Positions 1 to 8,788 of a stretch of DNA of 64,000 nucleotides are shown in pieces. The notes beneath the pieces are model-generated. The model was given only the letters and a program-made list of their open reading frames with translations, was not told the origin of the DNA and searched no databases. Positions within the stretch are counted from its first letter, which is position 1; each line of letters begins with the position of its first letter. This DNA comes from Terramyces sp. JEL0728 (lineage: Eukaryota > Chytridiomycota > Chytridiomycetes > Rhizophydiales > Terramycetaceae), in NCBI GenBank assembly GCA_027603945.1, contig JADIIU010000043.1:1-64000 (forward strand), in the 5' to 3' direction. The translations under genes and the position numbers were made by a program.

Positions 1-135
1 TTTTAAAATAGAGCAGCTGGAAGTTTTAAGTTTTAAAATAAAAACCCCACCCTAATTGTTATACGTAACTAATACTAACCAAGTGCATTATACTCCATCA
101 CTAATAAACAAGACAAGCTAGCTGTATACCAATGG

Positions 136-442
136 ATGATTGAAAGGATAAAAGCTTACATTACCCACTTGGAAACACTGAATTCAGAGCAAAGATACAT
201 TTGGAAGAGATTTAAAACCAGCATAAAAATAGTCGATAATTTGTTTGCTCCAATTCATAAATCAATCAACAGGAATAATGTCAGAGGGAATTTGAAGCAG
301 GTAGAGACTCTTTATACAGTAAGTCTGGCTAATGTAGACTGCTATTCGCGAATGGGAGAGTTCGAGTTTGGACAAATTTGACGATTACGAGCCGGATGAT
401 TTGGGAGGGATTATAATGTCAATAAACGATCTCAGAGTGTAG
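136..442 (+). CDS. Short unknown protein, possible Exo70 N-terminal-like fragment
   Basis: Two exons (136-318, 338-442) joined by a 19-nt GT..AG intron give 95 residues. The start is the first ATG in frame. The protein is helical and charged, with the run PIHKSINRNN near residue 40 and FDDYEPDDLGGII near residue 78. This layout (helical N-terminus, Pro-Ile-His, then an acidic stretch before a DL-rich helix) recalls the N-terminal part of exocyst Exo70, but the resemblance is weak and no later Exo70 region follows. The next 90 bases before BRK1 are not coding. It may be a true small gene or a remnant of a larger one. I see no signal peptide or membrane segment. Confidence 0.4.
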
Positions 443-531
443 ATTTATCCAAATGCGATAAACAATTGGGCTAATTTCATTGAGCAAGTGATTCATTTTT
501 GGAGTGTTTGTTTCTTGTCGCGAAACTCGAA

Positions 532-760
532 ATGTCCAACTTGTCTGAGGTGCTGCAAGAGGATTGGAGGAGCAGAGACTTTATACGCGCTACAACTAGA
601 TCACTGAACGAGCTGAATGATTTCATTACAAAGTTTGGTATTTGGATTTAATATAGATATTCATGCCCACTCGCAAATCGCCAAACTCGATGAAAAGCTC
701 GATAGATTAGAAAGAAGCTATCAGTTACTAGAAGCGAGAGCAAATGCGAGTTCTCAATAA
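532..760 (+). CDS. BRK1: BRK1/HSPC300, SCAR/WAVE complex subunit
   Basis: Exons 532-637 and 657-760 flank a 19-nt intron; the product is 69 residues, close to the usual BRK1 length of about 75. The diagnostic core is visible: QEDWRSRDFI in place of the family's IHQDWANREYI, then a heptad-like stretch ending IAKLDEKLDRLERSYQLLEAR, matching the family's LNEKLTALERRIEYIEAR. BRK1 is the smallest subunit of the pentameric SCAR/WAVE complex, which activates Arp2/3 to make branched actin. The complex is kept in flagellated, crawling fungi and lost in Dikarya, so its presence argues for a motile amoeboid or zoosporic stage. Splicing joins TTT-G to AT and keeps the frame through the coiled coil. Confidence 0.88.
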
Positions 761-1112
761 TTTGAAAATAAAATGCGTAGCTGCAACTTTTTGCCCATCT
801 TTTTCTTCCCTTTTCTGCGCCATTCGTCAATGCAAAACAAACAATCGCTGCATTAACTGCAATCGCAAAACTATTGTAATCAATTTTTGCATTTCGGTTT
901 CACTTGTGTTTTATTGGCTTGTTGCCAGGGAAACCAGCAGAAATGCAATGATGAATCGCTGCTGAATTTCAACATGAAATGGTCCAATATCACCCGTTCC
1001 TGCTGTTTCTAATGGCCATGCGATACGTATGATGCTTGTAATAGCCGCTTTAGAAACAGTGGCGTGATTTCCAAAATGGGACAAGCTAAATTTTTCACTT
1101 TCAAAAATCACA
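761..1112. other. Intergenic gap, no supported gene
   Basis: This stretch between BRK1 and the PWWP-like gene holds open frames on both strands, but none has recognisable composition. The minus-strand frame at 911-1111 starts one base from the plus-strand ATG at 1113 and has one hydrophobic C-terminal segment; I could not extend it by any consistent splice. It probably carries the 3' end of BRK1 and the promoter of the next gene. Confidence 0.5.
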
Positions 1113-1857
1113 ATGGACTATTCTCAGTTTGCAGTTCCTCCAAAAAGTCCAAACCCAAATCAGCCTGAAAAGAAGCTGGTATTTGTAGATCCTGACGACT
1201 CAAAAGCGACATACTGGTGGCCGGCAATGGTAATATCAAACTGACGGAAGGTTGTTCCAGAAGGAGAATGGTCTCTATTTCAAAAAAGTCAAGGAGTGAG
1301 GGTTCCTATTCCTAAAGAAGGTGAGCTGCTGGTGTGTTATTTTGAAGACGGCTCATTGTAAGTTGATTTTAATCCTAGTTCGGTTGTAAGCGAAAAAGAC
1401 ACACTTCCATTCTCTCCATTTACAGAACCATATACGAAATACGTATCAGTGGGAAACAGATTCTGTAAAGACAAGGGTGTGGTTCTGGCGACTGTATATT
1501 GGCAAACTGGCCATGCTCCTTCATATTTCTCTTGGTTGACTGAAGCGAAAAAGAAGAGGAAATTGGTAATTGTTATTAATGTAGACGAAATCGCCGGTGT
1601 TGAAGAAAACGGAAATTAAATCTCCAGCTACGCCAAACTCGCACTCGCCCACATCACCAAATTTTGACGATCATACACATGTTGACATAAAAGAAGCCAT
1701 ATATTCACTGCCATCGCCTAACAGGTCAATTACAGACGATTCCGATTCGGGGCTGCCTGAAAAAGTGGAAACCCCAGTAAAGCCAATGGAATGCATCATG
1801 TCAAAGAAAAGGAGATGGATGCAGATGTATGCTCAATCGCAGAAAGCAACTCTATAA
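1113..1857 (+). CDS. PWWP-like chromatin reader protein
   Basis: Four exons (1113-1229, 1251-1357, 1379-1565, 1585-1857) separated by introns of 21, 21 and 19 nt give 227 residues. Residues about 25-100 look like a PWWP or Tudor-type module: VDPDDSKATYWWPAMVV (aromatic cage and the WWPA core), then a loop, then ELLVCYFEDGSFSVV, which resembles the W-x-V-x-Y/F-F-x-D/G strand pair of PWWP domains. The C-terminal half is low-complexity, rich in Ser, Pro and Lys (KKRKLTKSPVLKK), as expected of a nuclear tail. PWWP modules bind methylated histone tails and DNA. The domain call rests on motif layout only; the C-terminal exon has no recognisable domain. Confidence 0.65.
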
Positions 1858-2017
1858 TACCCTTTTTCTGTTTTATTTTTATATTAAAGACTATTATTAT
1901 CAATATTTATTATTCAGACTTATGCCAGTGGAATTGCTGCGACAGTGAGCAATACTATTTGATTGCGGTTAGAGTCCAACACGGTTGGCTTTTTTATAAT
2001 TCCATCCGCAAAACGAA

Positions 2018-4368
2018 ATGAGCAATCTGCTCACACTCGCATTCCTAATTATTATCTCTGTTCTTACTTGGAGGAGAGCATTCCAATTGAATGACATTGC
2101 GAATCAACAAGTAGAACAAATTAAAGAACCGTACAACCCAAACTCAAAGCTCCTCCAACACCCGTACAAAACATTCAGGTACAAGCAGTTTGAAGCGAAT
2201 GCAAATAATATCTTTCATTTCACGCAAGTAATGTTAATTTAAGGTAGATTACTGATTTGCATGTATCAAAGTTCTTTAAAACTGGCGGCCAAGTACACTT
2301 GGATGCGTTTTTATACAATGAATTGCCATTAATTGCACCAGACTTGGTGCTTTGTACCGGAGACTTGACTGATGCGAAATCTTCACATACGCTAACGTCA
2401 ATTCAGCATAAACAAGAATGGTTCGCGATTCCTAATCCAGGTTATCTTATTACAACTCGCTATTGAAATCTAAAGTGTTGGAAAGACAAGGCGGTAAATT
2501 TTGGTGGGATCAGAGAGGTAATCACGATTGCTGGAACGTACCTTCTTTCAAAAGTAGTGAAAACATGTTTTTGGAGCTGTCTGCAGTCAAGGAAGCGGGA
2601 TACAGTTTCGTTGTTAAAAAAGAGTTTGGCACTTTTGCGTTTATTGCGCTTGATGGATGGTAACATCTTTTTAATCAGTCCGGAAACTGGAGCTGGACGG
2701 CCATTAAACTTTTTTGGGTACATGGATACCAAAGATATGGATTTCATGGCCGAAGCTTTACTAAGTAGTATTGAAAAGAAGCATAACCACATATTTGGAA
2801 TGTCGCACTATCCAACTGGAACCACTCTCTTTGGGAAAACCAGTGATGGTATTAGTTTTTGGGATACAGCCCAACACTTTTCCATTTGGTTTTGTGGACA
2901 TTTGCATAAACTGTAAGCATTCTTTTAACCAGTGCTGGTGGATTTGGGGAAACCATGTATGCGTATCAAGACAACAAGATGCTAGAATTGGAATTAGGCG
3001 ATTTAAAGTCACATGGAATGTATCGGATAGTAGTTGTTGATCACGATCTAGTTTCGTTTGTGGATTTACCAATTCATGGACCGAAATTACCACTGTCCAT
3101 CCACCATGATGTGTCTACGCTTGCAGATCCGCCTCCAATAATAGTTATTACAAATCCCAAGGATGCCAGATATATGCTGATGAACAAGGAGCCGAAATAT
3201 TTGATCAAATCTTCAACACATATCAGAGCAATGATTTGGTCGAAAAACATTGAAAGAATATGGGCAGTAATAGATTCCAAGACTATTAAAGAAGATGCAG
3301 TGTATGCTGGAAAAGGAACACCGTGGGATTCGATTGAGCTAGTTGATCAACGGGAACCTTACCTTCCGCTTTATTTGATCAAGTGGAATCCAAAACTTTA
3401 TGACGATGGGGAGGTCCATGTACTTGCAGTGGTTGCTGTTGATAAATCCGGAAGAGAAGCAAATCATACGGTAAGATTCCGGGTGGATGGGAATCGTATT
3501 TTCAACATGGATGCTGGTAGCGGTGGGTTTATTATTTCACTCCCACTAGGAATTTTGGTAAGTACCTCTAACCCTAGTTTAAAGATCTTTTTATATTGTT
3601 TTACATTATAGTAGCTTTCGGATTCTTGTTAATCCCAAAGGCGTTTGTACTTATGACACAATCAGTTAGTGTTTATGATTCCTGGAGAATGGATACTTCA
3701 ATAATGCTGATTGAAATCGACAGGAACTCTGAGCAATTTTGGAGAATGTTGAGACCATCGCTCAAACAACGTGTTCGACATCGCTGGAATGATTTTAAAT
3801 TCACAATGGTAGCTACATTCTTGCGTTTCTGTGAAATGTCTCAGAAACCAGATATTTTCTATCCCTTGTATCTGTTTGCACTTTATATTACAATTGGGCC
3901 GTGGTTCTTGGGCGATTTTGTTCCTAGCTCACTGGACCCTGGAAAGAGATATGGATGGCTGATGGTTTACGGGTTTTGGTTTTCAGATGGGACTTGGGAA
4001 CCGGTCTTTGATACCTGGCTCTACGGTAATATTAAACTGATTTAGCTTGGTACGGGTTGGTGTATACTGTATTTCCACTGACGTTTTATTTATCATTTTG
4101 CGTAACTCCCCCGTCATTGCTTTACTCAAAAACCAATGTTAGACTGTTGTCTCCTATTCATAAAAGATGGTACTCTAGGTATCTCTTGAATGCGGTTGTA
4201 TTCTACCACTTTTTGGATACTTGTTCAATGACCATCTTCTATGGACCAATTGCGACAGTCGTTTCTCCAGGAAAGACGTGGATAATGATATGGGCTATTT
4301 ACATTCTGTATAAATATCAAGCATTCTCGTCTGTAGAGTTTGCGAAACCAGTTGAAAAAGATGAATAA
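2018..4368 (+). CDS. TMEM62: TMEM62-like membrane metallophosphoesterase
   Basis: Seven exons (2018-2227, 2248-2420, 2441-2659, 2679-2912, 2933-3557, 3578-4025, 4046-4368) with six introns of 19-20 nt give 743 residues. The N-terminus has a membrane anchor or signal (LLTLAFLIIISVL). A calcineurin-like phosphoesterase domain follows: FTQITDLHVSKF (metal-binding D-x-H), LVLCTGDLTDA (GD), WWDQRGNHDCW (GNHD), GMSHYPTG and WFCGHLHKL (GHxH). A beta-sandwich region and several C-terminal membrane segments (about residues 480-740) complete the TMEM62 layout. The family is an ER-type membrane protein of unknown substrate. All metal ligands appear intact. Every splice restores a family-typical sequence, which makes this gene a strong proof of the tiny introns. 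Confidence 0.88.
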
Positions 4369-4616
4369 AGTAGATATGTAGTCTTGTACTTTGACTTGAA
4401 ACCGGATGGGAACCTCGGCAAAGTGTTATTTGGATTCAATCGAAATAATTGCCATTTACCGTTAGCCGATTACTCGCACTACCTTGTGATTGCTTTTAGC
4501 CCTTTCGTCCACTTGAAATATGCTATATCTTTGTAAACTGTAAATTCGGTAAACCGTAAATGGTAACGTCAGGTTCGCTTTAAAAGCGCGGGTATCACAA
4601 GGAACTTTTTTCCAAA

Positions 4617-4757
4617 ATGAAAAACATTATACTAGGAACTATATTCGCTGTGCTTGCTCTTGCAGCTCCGATCGCTCAGAATGGAAAATCTGGCGGTGAA
4701 TGCTTTCACCAAAATTCTTCACAAATCTGTTATCCTGGTGGGGGGCCAATAGAATAA
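4617..4757 (+). CDS. Small secreted C-x8-C peptide, family member 1
   Basis: Single exon, 46 residues. A hydrophobic signal peptide (KNIILGTIFAVLALAAP) is followed by a short Gly-rich spacer and the core C-FHQNSSQI-C-Y, then a tail PGGGPIE. It shares with six other peptides in this window the exact spacing of eight residues between two cysteines and the S-S-Q-I-C end of the loop. A disulfide-closed nine-bond loop is the natural prediction. There is no dibasic or amidation site. An AATAAA signal lies at 4761, just after the stop, so it is its own transcript. Upstream 4369-4616 is AT-rich non-coding DNA with a TTTAAAAG box near 4580. Function unknown; no match to any peptide family I know. Confidence 0.75.
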   Translation: MKNIILGTIFAVLALAAPIAQNGKSGGECFHQNSSQICYPGGGPIE

Positions 4758-5116
4758 TGATTATTAATAAAACGTAGTTAGATGCGGTTTGATATAATGT
4801 TACTTTATTGATGTCTATGTAAGGGGAGTCAATCAAGTGCGGCGGTCGATTCCTGTCACTGCATGGTTAAATACAAACATTTCCGTCCTGGTATGATTTA
4901 ATACAACTTATATATGGACTGCAATACCAACATTACGAAATAGTGAACCCTTAAACAAAAGAATGCTTCTTTATTAAAGGTGGTTGTTAAACAGTCGTTA
5001 AACGTTCAGTTGATACCTGTTTCAAAACTCGGTCGGCAAATCCCAAAGACAATATTTAAGTAAAGAGTTTATCCAGTAGATTTGAATTCGCTTTTACAAC
5101 TGCTTCAAAGTTTTCA
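4758..5116. other. Intergenic DNA between peptide genes 1 and 2
   Basis: AT-rich sequence holding the polyadenylation signal of peptide 1 and the promoter of peptide 2. I see no open frame with a signal peptide or the C-x8-C core on either strand. Confidence 0.5.
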
Positions 5117-5230
5117 ATGTTTAAATTAATTCTCATGCTACTAACTGCGTTCTCATATGGTATTCCAGTACATTGCCATAAGGATGTAAGTTCACAGATT
5201 TGTTTCGATCCAGGTCATGGTGAAGACTGA
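5117..5230 (+). CDS. Small secreted C-x8-C peptide, family member 2
   Basis: Single exon, 37 residues, the shortest member. MFKLILMLLTAFSYG is the signal peptide; the mature part is only about 20 residues, with core C-HKDVSSQI-C-F and tail DPGHGED. The start MFK is shared with five other members and fixes the ATG. AATAAA follows 11 bases after the stop. The loop begins with a basic pair HK, unlike the Ser/Asn-rich loops of its neighbours, and the tail is acidic. Role unknown; a secreted signal, an antimicrobial or an effector are all possible. Confidence 0.72.
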   Translation: MFKLILMLLTAFSYGIPVHCHKDVSSQICFDPGHGED

Positions 5231-5470
5231 TATTTGTATCCAATAAAATAGATAGTTTCCACTTTACCTCATGGCTTGTAAACTTATCGAGTGTCATTAA
5301 TCAAAGATATGAGATTGCAGTAGTCTTATTGAAATAGCCATCTTGTGAGCAGCTCAGAATCCGTTACTGTGCAGGTGGCGAAATATAAATTACACTGTTT
5401 ACCATAAAGATCTCCTTTATAGCCAATTGCTGAACCAAAGAGCTCCAGCCTAATTTCTTTGATCTAGAAT

Positions 5471-5489
5471 CACAAAAAATGTATATAAA
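5471..5489 (+). promoter_or_regulatory. TATA box plus A-rich element of peptide 3
   Basis: TCACAAAAAATG followed by TATATAAA, 24-31 bases before the ATG at 5513. Nearly the same arrangement (ATCACACAAAAAAATATATAA, 6005-6025) precedes peptide 4, and ATCACAAAA occurs at 10635-10643 before peptide 8. The box is close to the ATG, so the 5' UTR must be very short. Confidence 0.5.
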
Positions 5490-5512
5490 CCGTATTTGAG
5501 TACGATTCACAA

Positions 5513-5653
5513 ATGTTTAAATTACTAATTTCCCTTGCTGCTGCTGTTTTATCAAGTGCCATTGCAGTGCCCGATATACCTCCAATTGCCCTTCCTACTC
5601 CAATTTGCCACTCTGAATCTTCCAACCAACTATGCTATAACAATAAAAAGTAA
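5513..5653 (+). CDS. Small secreted C-x8-C peptide, family member 3
   Basis: Single exon, 46 residues. Signal peptide MFKLLISLAAAVLSSAIA, then a Pro-rich spacer (VPDIPPIALPTP), core C-HSESSNQL-C-Y and a short basic tail NNKK. The loop differs from the S-S-Q-I norm only by S-S-N-Q-L. AATAAA follows 10 bases after the stop. The Pro-rich spacer is shared with member 4, which suggests 3 and 4 are the most recent duplicates; their promoters are also alike. Confidence 0.75.
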   Translation: MFKLLISLAAAVLSSAIAVPDIPPIALPTPICHSESSNQLCYNNKK

Positions 5654-6060
5654 TAGGACAGACTAATAAAATACTTATAAATTGTACTCTTATTGCTTTG
5701 TCATTAAATTGTAGCCTTTACTTGTATTTGCGCAGTTCCCACTTATAGATCCAAGGTTTTGGAACTAGGCACCTATTAAACTCAAGGTTGCAAATAAATT
5801 TGCTGCAGAGAGTTGCGATACAAATTCATAAGGAGTTGTTTGACTTTCATGTAATACCGCCATTACACTTTCTCTGCCCGCAACTGCGTAATCTAAGCTC
5901 TCTTTGATGAAAGCATTACTGTTGCTTTTTCCAACAATTCCGCTTGACCGAATCAAAGGAATTCCACTGTATTTAGCCTGTTTTCTTTGATGGCGAAACG
6001 GCGGATCACACAAAAAAATATATAATTCACAGAATTTGGAACGGTTACAAATTTATACAC
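5654..6060. other. Intergenic DNA with an unassigned minus-strand frame
   Basis: Contains the 3' end of peptide 3 and the promoter of peptide 4 (TATATAA at 6019-6025). A minus-strand open frame at 5765-6013 (82 codons) has ordinary amino-acid content but no family I recognise, no signal peptide and no membrane segment. It would be the only non-peptide gene inside the first part of the cluster, and it overlaps the promoter of peptide 4, so I do not call it a gene. Confidence 0.4.
6005..6025 (+). promoter_or_regulatory. TATA box plus A-rich element of peptide 4
   Basis: ATCACACAAAAAAATATATAA, ending 35 bases before the ATG at 6061. It matches the element before peptide 3 apart from a two-base insertion (CA). 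The shared element and similar distance suggest co-regulation or a recent tandem duplication that included the promoter. Confidence 0.5.
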
Positions 6061-6198
6061 ATGTTCAAAATTATAATCGTCTTTCTTGTTGCTCTAGTAT
6101 CCAATGTGTCTGCTATTCCGTACCCTGCTATTCCGCGTCCAACACAAATTTGTCGTAGTGAAAATTCTGGTCAAATATGTCATAATAATAATATGTAA
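6061..6198 (+). CDS. Small secreted C-x8-C peptide, family member 4
   Basis: Single exon, 45 residues. Signal peptide MFKIIIVFLVALVSNVSA; Pro-rich spacer IPYPAIPRPTQI; core C-RSENSGQI-C-H; tail NNNM. One loop serine is replaced (N-S-G-Q-I), showing that the third residue before the final Cys-flanking Q-I pair can vary while Q is invariant. The poly-A signal is less clear here (TTTAATATATAATATT just after the stop). Function unknown. Confidence 0.74.
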   Translation: MFKIIIVFLVALVSNVSAIPYPAIPRPTQICRSENSGQICHNNNM

Positions 6199-6342
6199 TA
6201 GCAGTCTATTTAATATATAATATTTGATTTATCTTTGAACCAATTGCTATTTACAAATTGTGTTTTTACAAACGCACAGACAATCACTCATGAAACCACG
6301 ACTATAATAGACCACAGGTATTCACAAGGTTCACAACCGTAA

Positions 6343-6514
6343 ATGCTCAAGTTTACATTCATGTTACTCTCGATAACACTTGCTCTGCCAACTAGTACAG
6401 ATACAAATTTGGGTTCAGCAAGTACAACTAAAACTCACGGTGGTGATGTTGAATGCTGATGCCTCTTCAAACCAAGTATGTTTTCCCGCTCACAGTAACA
6501 ACTTGTCTGAATAG
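6343..6514 (+). pseudogene. Frameshifted copy of the C-x8-C peptide family
   Basis: The frame from ATG 6343 encodes a family-like signal peptide (MLKFTFMLLSITLALP) and a Ser/Thr-rich spacer, then reaches the first cysteine codon at 6454-6456 and stops at once (TGA 6457-6459). In the next frame, starting at 6458, the loop end S-S-N-Q-V-C-F and a tail run to TAG at 6512-6514. A net loss of two bases next to the first cysteine would account for it and would also explain why seven, not eight, residues now separate the two cysteines. A one-base insertion is the alternative. Programmed frameshifting seems unlikely, since there is no slippery heptamer. It is most simply a recently broken member. Confidence 0.65.
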
Positions 6515-6790
6515 ATTATTTCTATTCTAGTTGCATCATATAACAGCGGGACCTCTAATTTGGATATGATTCGAGGCTTCAATCGCACTGAACTTTTGAT
6601 ACACGGCTTGCTTGTTGGCGAGTGTGATCTAGAACGTAGAAATAATACTAGCTGTTGCAGTGCTGCTAATATGCATACACAATGAAAATCCATTTGCAAT
6701 GACTGTTCCAAAAGCGGGACCATGATTGGATCGGATCTTTTCGGCTGGTCGTTTCAGAAATTTTACCCAGCCAATTGTTTCCCAAAAAGA

Positions 6791-6928
6791 ATGTTTAGAA
6801 AGATATTGGTATTACTCTTAGCTACACTGGTAGTAGCAGCTCCAGCCCCAAAAGAAACTGATCCTCCTCGTGAATGCTTGCCATCAAGCTCTAGCCAGAT
6901 ATGTCACAATAATGGAGATGATTTTTAA
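6791..6928 (+). CDS. Small secreted C-x8-C peptide, family member 5
   Basis: Single exon, 45 residues from ATG 6791. The frame is open upstream to 6722, but MFRKILVLLLATLVVA at 6791 matches the start and signal peptide of the other members, so I use it. Spacer APKETDPPRE, core C-LPSSSSQI-C-H, tail NNGDDF. AATAAA lies about 7 bases after the stop. The H-N-N tail start is shared with member 4. Function unknown. Confidence 0.75.
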   Translation: MFRKILVLLLATLVVAAPAPKETDPPRECLPSSSSQICHNNGDDF

Positions 6929-7297
6929 TATCAATAAATAAGATTTTTTAGTATCAATTAAATATCTGATTTATTGAATTGACGCTGTACAATGGAGATG
7001 TATGGATCACATACTGGCTTGGTGCTACCGCAGAATCCACTTTTTCTAAGTAACGAGTATTTAAAAGTAGATTCTTGGTTATTTTGTGCTGAATCCTAGT
7101 TTGTTTCGCATGGATCTCGAACCATCCAAAAGTAGAAGTGAACCACATGTCGAAATTGCTTTGGATTTCTAGCACTAACATTTGCTTTACCAGTTGCAGA
7201 ACATTGGGGAACAGGCTATCAATGGCCATACTTTAACTTTCCAGAGTTAATAGTCTATGCTTAGTCTTAACGCCAAATATTTGTACAAACTCATTTA
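6929..7297. other. Intergenic DNA, no supported gene
   Basis: A minus-strand frame (6954-7229, 91 codons) fills much of this gap. It has an ATG and a mixed composition but no recognisable domain, and it lies downstream of the HIT gene on the same strand without a clear promoter. I see no remnant of the peptide family here. Confidence 0.4.
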
Positions 7298-7926
7298 TTA
7301 AATATCCCAATCCCAAGTAAAGTTATTTTGATACTTTTGCTTCCCTCTTTCTAAAGCATCAATCAATTTTTCAATAGGAATAAACCAATTGCAAAACCTT
7401 GAATCTGGATATTTCATTCCACGAAACATATTCTTGAATGGCCGTTCAATTATATGTAAATGTAAATGATCAATTGAATTGAATGGCGGTACATGGAATC
7501 CCAACACCAAGTTTGTCTTTATAATTTCCTTTGCTATCCGTGTCATGTTCTGGAGCATGGGAATATGAGCAGGTCCTAATTGCTTGACTGTCGCTACAAT
7601 AAGGAATGATTACCTATATGCAGTCTAGGAATAAGTAAATAGTGGGATTTTGCAGCTGGGTTGATATCTGCAAAGGCAATAAACTCTTCATCACTATAAA
7701 TGATTTTATTTGGTCCGTTTTGTTTAATAATATCGCAAAATACACATCTTTGTTTTGAGGTTGTCATCCTAACTGATTCGCAACCGAGTAACTTGTCCAA
7801 CTGGGGATGTAATAAGTGGTTAACGCAAATGATTTCCACGATAATGAATGATTCGTACAGATAGTGTCTGATGTATGGCGAAAATAATATTGCAGCTGCT
7901 AGTATTAGAAGCGCAATAAAGCGCAT
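7298..7926 (-). CDS. HIT-family hydrolase with N-terminal membrane anchor (HINT3-like)
   Basis: Two exons on the minus strand (7926-7614, 7593-7298) with a 20-nt intron; 202 residues. The HIT domain starts at about residue 60 with RCVFCDIIKQ and IIYSDEEFIAFADINP, continues LLIPRLHI, and ends with the catalytic triad motif HLHLHII. HIT enzymes hydrolyse AMP-linked or similar nucleotide conjugates, with the central His as nucleophile. Residues 1-20 (RFIALLILAAAILFSPYI) form a membrane segment, unusual for this family; a shorter form could start at the Met just before TTSKQRCVFC. It stands back to back with a second HIT gene (8063), so the pair is an inverted duplicate. Confidence 0.85.
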
Positions 7927-8062
7927 TCAATTTCAAAAGTTTGAAAAAGTAAATCGTGGATTGAGCATATAAACTTTATATTACACTTTATTAAGCGTTG
8001 CGTTTTGGAATCAAACTTTATTTCAAACATGATCAAATACCTTAACATGAGCACTTTATTTT

Positions 8063-8476
8063 ATGACTTGCATTTTTTGTGGGATTGTCGAAAAGAATGA
8101 TTCTGCAACAGTAAAGCACAGCGACAAGCAATTTGTCGCTTTCAATGACCACAGCCCAGCAGCTACAGTCCACTTGCTGCTTATCCCCAAAAAGCACATC
8201 CTCAATATAAAGGAATTAAAGAACTCGGATGTAGAGATGCTCAAAAACATGAAGCAAGTAGCAATCGAACTATTGACCCAAAATAATATCAAACCTGAGG
8301 ATCAATTGATTGGATTCCATGCTCCTCCATTTGTATTTGTTCCCCATTTGCATTTACACGTAATTGGAAAACCATTTACCAGTACTATTAAATCAGGACT
8401 GTTCCAAAATTGGTACTTGATCAATCCATGGGTAGATATTGACTCTGCTATCGAATCTCTATTAAAAAACGAATAA
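8063..8476 (+). CDS. HIT-family hydrolase (HINT3-like), soluble
   Basis: Single exon, 137 residues, the normal size for a HIT domain. CIFCGIVEKND at the start, KQFVAFNDHSPAA, LLIPKKHI, and the triad PHLHLHVI near residue 105. The PPF element before it (GFHAPPFVFVPHLHLH) is shared with the neighbour at 7298 (GFHVPPFNSIDHLHLH), which marks the two as paralogues, and is also seen in HINT3/aprataxin-like proteins. It lacks the membrane anchor of the neighbour, so the pair may serve cytosolic and membrane pools. The two start codons are 136 bases apart in opposite directions and probably share a promoter. Confidence 0.87.
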   Translation: MTCIFCGIVEKNDSATVKHSDKQFVAFNDHSPAATVHLLLIPKKHILNIKELKNSDVEMLKNMKQVAIELLTQNNIKPEDQLIGFHAPPFVFVPHLHLHVIGKPFTSTIKSGLFQNWYLINPWVDIDSAIESLLKNE

Positions 8477-8650
8477 ATTTATATCCACTTTGATGTTGTG
8501 CGAATTGGGACTTGTAAATCTTTTAAAGTACTCGTACAAAGACAGGCTATATGCAATATATAATGGGATCAGTGACAAAGAAACCGTTCCATCCATTGCA
8601 TAGCACACCAACCAAATCGATATCCACCCCGTTACAAAAAGAATTGGCAT
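8462..8650 (-). CDS. Possible small two-pass membrane protein
   Basis: 62 codons with an ATG start. Two hydrophobic stretches (ILFVTGWISIWLVCYAM and LSLIPLYIAYSLSL) are followed by a polar tail. It fills the gap between the HIT gene and the 7-TM gene and overlaps the HIT stop by 15 bases on the other strand. No family recognised. It could equally be a chance frame, or one exon of something larger that I could not splice. Confidence 0.25.
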   Translation of the reverse strand: MPILFVTGWISIWLVCYAMDGTVSLSLIPLYIAYSLSLYEYFKRFTSPNSHNIKVDINLFVF

Positions 8651-8788
8651 TCAAAGACATTCTGACTCTCTGGTACAAGTACATGTTTGGCAAATAATAA
8701 ATCCAATTGTCTATTGAACAATGAGGTTTCCATTATTTGTAAACAAAAAAATGTATTTACGCATTGTAAAATAAAAAAGTTCATTAGA

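Noticed and set aside
911..1111. Minus-strand frame with one hydrophobic end
   Set aside because: Its ATG would touch the ATG of the PWWP-like gene, and no splice extends it into anything recognisable.
5765..6013. Minus-strand frame of 82 codons between peptides 3 and 4
   Set aside because: No family, signal or membrane feature, and it covers the TATA region of peptide 4; most likely chance.
6954..7229. Minus-strand frame of 91 codons after peptide 5
   Set aside because: No recognisable domain or promoter, and no relation to the peptide family.
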